Shown here piece by piece: positions 60,193 through 64,000 of a stretch of 64,000 nt of DNA. Under the pieces are notes generated by a model. That model had not been told where the DNA came from and searched no databases. It saw nothing but the letters and a program-made list of their open reading frames with translations. The translations under genes and the position numbers were made by a program. The stretch is from Chromobacterium piscinae (GTDB lineage: Bacteria > Pseudomonadota > Gammaproteobacteria > Burkholderiales > Chromobacteriaceae): positions 42,965 through 106,964 of the forward strand of contig NZ_JAJOHV010000068.1 in NCBI RefSeq assembly GCF_021129175.1, in the 5' to 3' direction. Numbering within the stretch: position 1 is the stretch's first letter; each line of letters opens with the position of its first letter.

Positions 60193-60471
60193 ATGCCAAG
60201 TAATATGCTTGCGATAACGGGTTTGTGCTTAAATGCAATAGGGGCTGGAATTTTGTTTTGCTTTGCGAATCCTAGCAAACAGGTTAAGAATGTTATTTTT
60301 GAGCGAAATATGCGTTATGATTTGGATGCCGAGCCAGGGCAGTCTGTGCTATCGCATAAAGAAGCAAATGAGATAGGGGAAAGGCTAATTAAGCGTTGGA
60401 ACATGATTAATAGAGGTGGATTTCTACTCATGACACTGGGTACTATCTTGCAGTTAGTTGACGCTTTTTAA
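60193..60471 (+). CDS. AT-rich two-helix membrane cargo protein
   Basis: A 92-residue protein with two membrane helices (MLAITGLCLNAIGAGILFCF and GFLLMTLGTILQLV) flanking a charged loop. Base composition is clearly lower in GC than the surrounding phage genes, suggesting recent transfer. AGGAG precedes ATG 60193. Two-helix moron proteins often act in superinfection exclusion, but nothing specific is seen here. Confidence 0.7.
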   Translation: MPSNMLAITGLCLNAIGAGILFCFANPSKQVKNVIFERNMRYDLDAEPGQSVLSHKEANEIGERLIKRWNMINRGGFLLMTLGTILQLVDAF

Positions 60472-60529
60472 GCAATGTAAAATTTGAATTGATAAATGGC
60501 TCCGCATGCGCGGGGCTTTTCTTCGTCCA

Positions 60530-60568
60530 AATCCACCCCTTATCCCACCATCACTCCCCGCCCACAAT
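60530..60568 (+). promoter_or_regulatory. Phage late-promoter repeat, copy 3 (tail chaperone-tape measure operon)
   Basis: Exact AATCCACCCCTTATCCCACC at 60530-60549, with CACAAT at 60563-60568 in the -10 position. Predicted start about 60575, 41 bases before the chaperone ATG. It re-starts late transcription after the cargo cassette. Confidence 0.6.
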
Positions 60569-60615
60569 GCCAGCATGGCGCGCCCGCGCCATCTTTTTCT
60601 CTTTCAGGAGCTGGC

Positions 60616-60954
60616 ATGTCCGAACTCGCAATCCTCACCGTCAACCTGAAGCATGGCATCACGCTGAGAGGCACCATTCACAAATCCGTTGTCCTGCGCG
60701 AGCCGTTGCTTGACGACATGATCGCCGCTGAAGAGGAGGCCAACAGCGCGTTGACGCCGCTGGCCTACCGCCGCGCCCTTGTAGCCCGCCAAATCGTCAA
60801 GCTGGGTGACACCGACGTCCCGGTGACGCCTGGCATGCTGGGCAAGCTGAAGGGCTCGGATTGGGCTGCGCTTTCGGCTGGCCTACATGAGGTGCAACAG
60901 CTGGGGGAAGCCGGCAGCGACGACGGCAAGGCCTCCTCGGTGGAGTCCTGCTGA
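60616..60954 (+). CDS. Tail assembly chaperone (Mu gp41-like)
   Basis: A 112-residue chaperone of the GpE/gp41/gp14 group: LNLKHGITLRGTIHKSVVLRE-type opening and a central AEEEANSALTPLAYRRALVA. CAGGAG precedes ATG 60616. It binds the tape measure during tail assembly. Its 3' end overlaps a second frame that encodes the usual chaperone extension. Confidence 0.85.
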   Translation: MSELAILTVNLKHGITLRGTIHKSVVLREPLLDDMIAAEEEANSALTPLAYRRALVARQIVKLGDTDVPVTPGMLGKLKGSDWAALSAGLHEVQQLGEAGSDDGKASSVESC

Positions 60955-61064
60955 TCGCGCTGAAAACTGGCTGGCGGCGTGATGAGATTTTGCGCCTGCC
61001 AGTGCCGGAATTTGTTTACTACCGCGACACCCTGATAGAAGCCGCTGAAACCGACGATGAATAA
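60891..61064 (+). CDS. Frameshift extension of the tail chaperone
   Basis: An ATG-less frame, -1 relative to the chaperone, open from 60891 (after TGA at 60888) to TAA 61062-61064. Beyond the chaperone stop it encodes LIALKTGWRRDEILRLPVPE, then FVYYRDTLIEAAETDDE, which resembles gp41/E-type frameshift extensions. The G-rich run in CTG-GGG-GAA (60901-60909) is the best slippery candidate, though not a perfect heptamer. Phage tails of this class commonly make a long and a short chaperone this way. Confidence 0.6.
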   Translation, partial: GATAGGSRQRRRQGLLGGVLLIALKTGWRRDEILRLPVPEFVYYRDTLIEAAETDDE

Positions 61065-63168
61065 CGAACTGCCTTTGACCGTCCGAATCATGGCCGATGC
61101 CGCCCGCTACGCGGCAGGGCTGGGCGTTGGCATTCGTGAAACTGCGAAATTCTCAGCGGCGGTTCGCAAAGAGCTGACTTCGGTGAAGGAGATGTTTGGC
61201 GGGCTCCACGGCCAGATTCTGACCCTCACGGGTGGGTTGACTGCGCTGAAAGTGGGGATGGATTCGGCAGGCCTCGACAAGAGCCTGACCAACATCAAAC
61301 TCACGGCGGGCGCAACCTACACAGAAATGGAGCAGCTGCGTCGAGATCTTTTTGCGATGGGATCGGATACCGGACGGGGAGTGGATGATCTCAAACAGGG
61401 CTTCAATAACCTTGTCCAGATGGGGCAGGGGTGGAAAGAGGCTCGGCAGGAAATCGAGGCGACCAACATCGCCATGGCGGTCAGCGGCGCTAATGCGGAC
61501 AAATTGACTGGTGCGCTTGGTGTGGCAAGCGCGACATTCAATTTTGATCTCTCGAAAGAGGGGAACGCGCTGGAGCTGCTGGACCAGATGACTGTGGCAG
61601 GACGCAAAGGAAATGCCGAGCTGGAGAATCTGTCGGATATTTTCGCCAGAGTGGGGCCGAGCGCAGCATCTGCAGGAATGGGGTTCACAAAAACCCTCGC
61701 CTTCATTGAGGCGTTGTCGATGGTTGAGAGGCAGCCGGAGCGGTTGGCGACTCTGGCGGATTCCACGCTGCGTTTATTCAACAATCTCCACTACGCCAAA
61801 GACGCAGCCAAGGCGACCAAGGTTAAGTTTTTCAACGCCGACGGAAGCCGGCGTGACACCGTGGCGGTGCTGGAGGACCTGCGCGTCAGATTCCAGAAGT
61901 TGAAGACGGACAAGGAGCGCGCGCTGTGGCTGCAGAAGGCATTCGGCAAGGCCGACCTTGACACGATCAAGGGGTTGAAAATCCTGCTGTCCGGACAGTC
62001 GCTGGCCAACGTCAAGGATTTCGACAACAGCATCCGCAACGCGTCTGGCACGCTGAAGCGCGAGCTGCCGGAAGCCATCAGCAACGCGGTTGACCAGACC
62101 GGCAGGCTGAAAGCCTCGCTGCGAGAGGCTGCCGACGGCTTCGCCAGGCCCATCAACGACACCCTGCAAATGTCCATTCGCTGGGCAATGGATAAAAAGA
62201 AAAATGGTGGTCTGGAGCTGGACGGCAAGGACATGCTGCTGGGTGGGGTGGGCGTGGTTGCTGGCACCGCATTGACCGCGCGATATGGCGGCAAACTGAT
62301 CGGAGGGATCGCTGGAAAGCTGGGCGGCACCGCTGCCGGCGTGGCGACTGGCAAGGCGTTGCAGGAAGCCGCCGGCGTGACGCCGGTGTACGTAGTCAAT
62401 ATGCCGTCTGGTGGTCTGCCTGGCGGGGCAGTCCCTCCCGCTCCAGGCCTCCCTGGTGGCGCTGCTGGCGGCGCTGCCGCTGGTGCTGCAGGGGTAGTAA
62501 GCTGGCGGGCCGGTGCTGCGCTGGCTATGGGGCTGCCTCTGAAGGAATTTTTGTCGTTGGGCGCCAGCGCCTGGGCGACAGCTGCGGCTGGCGTTTTGGC
62601 ATCCGCGGCTGCGGGTTATGGAGTAGGCACGGGCGCCAGCAAATTGTCAGAGGGGACCCGCGCGGGAGATTGGATCGTTGACAAGATTGGCGGTGGGATT
62701 GCCCATGTGCTCGCGCTGTTTGGCAACGTAGAGGCAAAAACGGCGATCGAGACAAACCGCAGGATTCAAGAGCTGAGAGGCGGCGGTCCCGCCGCCGAGT
62801 CTCCTACCGTAAAAACGGCGAGAGAAATTTCTGAGGGGGAAAAACATCCGTCGCCATTCCCCGCGTCCTCCTATGCGCAAACAGCCAAAGCCGCGCAGGA
62901 GGCCAAGCAGGCGGCAAAAGCGGCTCAATCCCGGCAAGATTCCGATGCTGACGTAACCAACCGCCTCAACAAGGTTCTGCAGCGCTACGGCGAAGAGGAC
63001 GCGAAGCGGGCGATAGCGTTGTCGGAAAAAATCAAACAGGCTGACCTGGGCGGGACAGTGAAGATCCAGGTGGAAACCGCGCCAGGAACCACTGCAACCG
63101 TGCAAGCCACCCCGGCCAGCAGCCGCATGAAGTTCCAGGTGGGCCGCACCATGCAGGGGCCCAACTGA
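61057..63168 (+). CDS. Tail tape measure protein
   Basis: A 703-residue tape measure protein that sets tail length. The N-terminal third has the conserved TMP pattern (DLFAMGSDTGRGVDDLKQGF, ALGVASATFNFDL). A Gly/Ala hydrophobic region (about 395-535) and an Ala/Lys/Gln-rich helical tail follow. ATG 61057 lies inside the end of the frameshift extension. Short for a myovirus, which fits a short contractile tail. Confidence 0.88.
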   Translation: MNNELPLTVRIMADAARYAAGLGVGIRETAKFSAAVRKELTSVKEMFGGLHGQILTLTGGLTALKVGMDSAGLDKSLTNIKLTAGATYTEMEQLRRDLFAMGSDTGRGVDDLKQGFNNLVQMGQGWKEARQEIEATNIAMAVSGANADKLTGALGVASATFNFDLSKEGNALELLDQMTVAGRKGNAELENLSDIFARVGPSAASAGMGFTKTLAFIEALSMVERQPERLATLADSTLRLFNNLHYAKDAAKATKVKFFNADGSRRDTVAVLEDLRVRFQKLKTDKERALWLQKAFGKADLDTIKGLKILLSGQSLANVKDFDNSIRNASGTLKRELPEAISNAVDQTGRLKASLREAADGFARPINDTLQMSIRWAMDKKKNGGLELDGKDMLLGGVGVVAGTALTARYGGKLIGGIAGKLGGTAAGVATGKALQEAAGVTPVYVVNMPSGGLPGGAVPPAPGLPGGAAGGAAAGAAGVVSWRAGAALAMGLPLKEFLSLGASAWATAAAGVLASAAAGYGVGTGASKLSEGTRAGDWIVDKIGGGIAHVLALFGNVEAKTAIETNRRIQELRGGGPAAESPTVKTAREISEGEKHPSPFPASSYAQTAKAAQEAKQAAKAAQSRQDSDADVTNRLNKVLQRYGEEDAKRAIALSEKIKQADLGGTVKIQVETAPGTTATVQATPASSRMKFQVGRTMQGPN

Positions 63169-64000
63169 TGGCGGCCAAACCAGACCCGATCTATGGCAGC
63201 TGGCGCGGCCGGCCGTTCTATTTCAAGAGTGCCGGCGCGGAGGTGGGCCGGCGCAACGTGCTGCACGAATACCCGTACCGGGACATTCCCTACGGCGAGG
63301 ACATCGGCCGCGCGGCACGGGTGTACCGCGTCACCGCGCTGTTCATCGGCCCCACGGCCAAACAAGACCTGCAGCTGCTGCTGGACGATCTGGAAGCCGC
63401 CGGCCCAGGCGAGCTGGACCACCCTTATCACGGCCGGCTGCTGTGTCAGCTGCAGGGCAAGGCGACGGTACGAGACCCGGATTTCGTCGGCGGCGTCACC
63501 GAGGTGGAAATGGTGTTCGTGGAGGCGGGCCAGAACCTGGAGCCGAACGCCGCGGACGATACTGACGCCCAGCTGGACGAGGCGGCGGACGAGGCGCTGG
63601 CCGCCAGCGGGGAGGAGCTGTCCCGCAACTGGATGGACGACATCGTCGGCCTGGCGGAGGAGGCCGCTGCTGTGGTGGAGCAGCTGTGCGCTACGTTGGA
63701 GAGTTTCCTGGCGCCGCTGGACGCCGCGCTGGCATTCGTTGACGGGGTGATCAACGCCGTGCAGCGCATCATCAACGCGCCGCTGGCGCTGGTAGGCCGC
63801 ATTCAGGGCCGCATCCAGTCGCTGATTGGCCGGCTGCGCAATCCGTTTTCCGGGCTGTCCAGCTGGCGCAAGCTGCTGCGCGGCGACGTGCTGCATCCCT
63901 ACCAGACGCTGGAGCCCAACCGGGGCCGGCGGCCCGCCGATGCACCGGGGGCCAGCCGCCCAGGCGGCAGGCCGGCCGGCGGCGTGGCGACCTACAGCGC
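63168..64000 (+). CDS. DNA circularisation/Mu N-like tail protein (partial)
   Basis: The first 277 codons of a protein starting MAAKPDPIYGSWRGRPFYFK, with VGRRNVLHEYPYRDIPYGED and DLEAAGPGELDHPYHGRLLC. This is the DNA-circularisation N-terminal domain pattern of Mu gp43 (N). It is a tail/baseplate-adjacent protein. The ATG overlaps the tape measure stop (TGATG). The gene runs off the window end. Confidence 0.82.
   Translation, partial: MAAKPDPIYGSWRGRPFYFKSAGAEVGRRNVLHEYPYRDIPYGEDIGRAARVYRVTALFIGPTAKQDLQLLLDDLEAAGPGELDHPYHGRLLCQLQGKATVRDPDFVGGVTEVEMVFVEAGQNLEPNAADDTDAQLDEAADEALAASGEELSRNWMDDIVGLAEEAAAVVEQLCATLESFLAPLDAALAFVDGVINAVQRIINAPLALVGRIQGRIQSLIGRLRNPFSGLSSWRKLLRGDVLHPYQTLEPNRGRRPADAPGASRPGGRPAGGVATYS

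Noticed and set aside
63000..64000. Right attachment site (copy of the tRNA-Thr 3' end) at the window end.
   Set aside because: Sequence to 64000 is still tail-gene coding, so attR is outside the window.

Overview
The window is GC-rich bacterial DNA, most likely from Chromobacterium or a close relative in the Neisseriales (Betaproteobacteria). That is an inference from gene content: a GH18 chitinase with a CBM5/12 module, the lptF-lptG/pepA-holC neighbourhood, glnD, a PII-type nitrogen control gene, and many c-di-GMP and chemotaxis functions. No rRNA, IS element or CRISPR array was seen.

Positions 1-41.8 kb are ordinary chromosome. It carries a six-PAS GGDEF-EAL protein; two GNAT genes, the first broken by an in-frame TAG; small exported proteins; a Ser/Gln/Asn/His-rich protein behind a textbook sigma-54 promoter; a cNMP/CBS/DUF294 protein coupled to a DnaQ-like exonuclease; a metallo-beta-lactamase-fold protein without the usual histidine motif, beside a DsbA-like protein; an S41-type protease; the chitinase; three parvulin-type isomerases in a row; a septation/YciI/BolA operon; an SPFH-NfeD pair; a DHH phosphoesterase; an orphan ParA; guaC with a leader that could form alternative hairpins; a MaoC hydratase under a perfect palindrome; glnD-lptG-lptF divergent from pepA-holC; a very acidic 913-residue protein; a cobalamin adenosyltransferase; a chemoreceptor; and an exported Lys/Ala/His-rich protein.

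From 41.86 kb to the right edge lies the left part of a prophage, next to tRNA-Thr(UGU). It pairs a tyrosine integrase with Mu-type head and tail genes. The order is integrase, a possible Mor/C-like activator, terminase subunits, portal, F-like head protein, a fused protease-scaffold-capsid protein, head completion genes, lysis genes (SAR endolysin, holin, Rz with nested Rz1), gp37/gp38-like genes, tail sheath, tail tube, a five-gene cargo cassette, tail chaperone with a frameshift extension, tape measure, and a DNA-circularisation-type protein cut by the window end. The right end of the prophage is outside the window.

The strongest new signal is a 20-bp element, AATCCACCCCTTATCCCACC, found exactly three times, each just upstream of a late gene block (44301, 49565, 60530), with a 15/20 copy at 58284. 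A weak -10-like hexamer starts 14 bases after each copy. I read these as activator-dependent late promoters of the phage, with the HTH protein at 43.8-44.3 kb as candidate activator. Other leads are an iteron-like TCCAC cluster between the tRNA and integrase genes, a lone protein with faint Cse2 (CasB)-like features in the cargo cassette, and the guaC leader.
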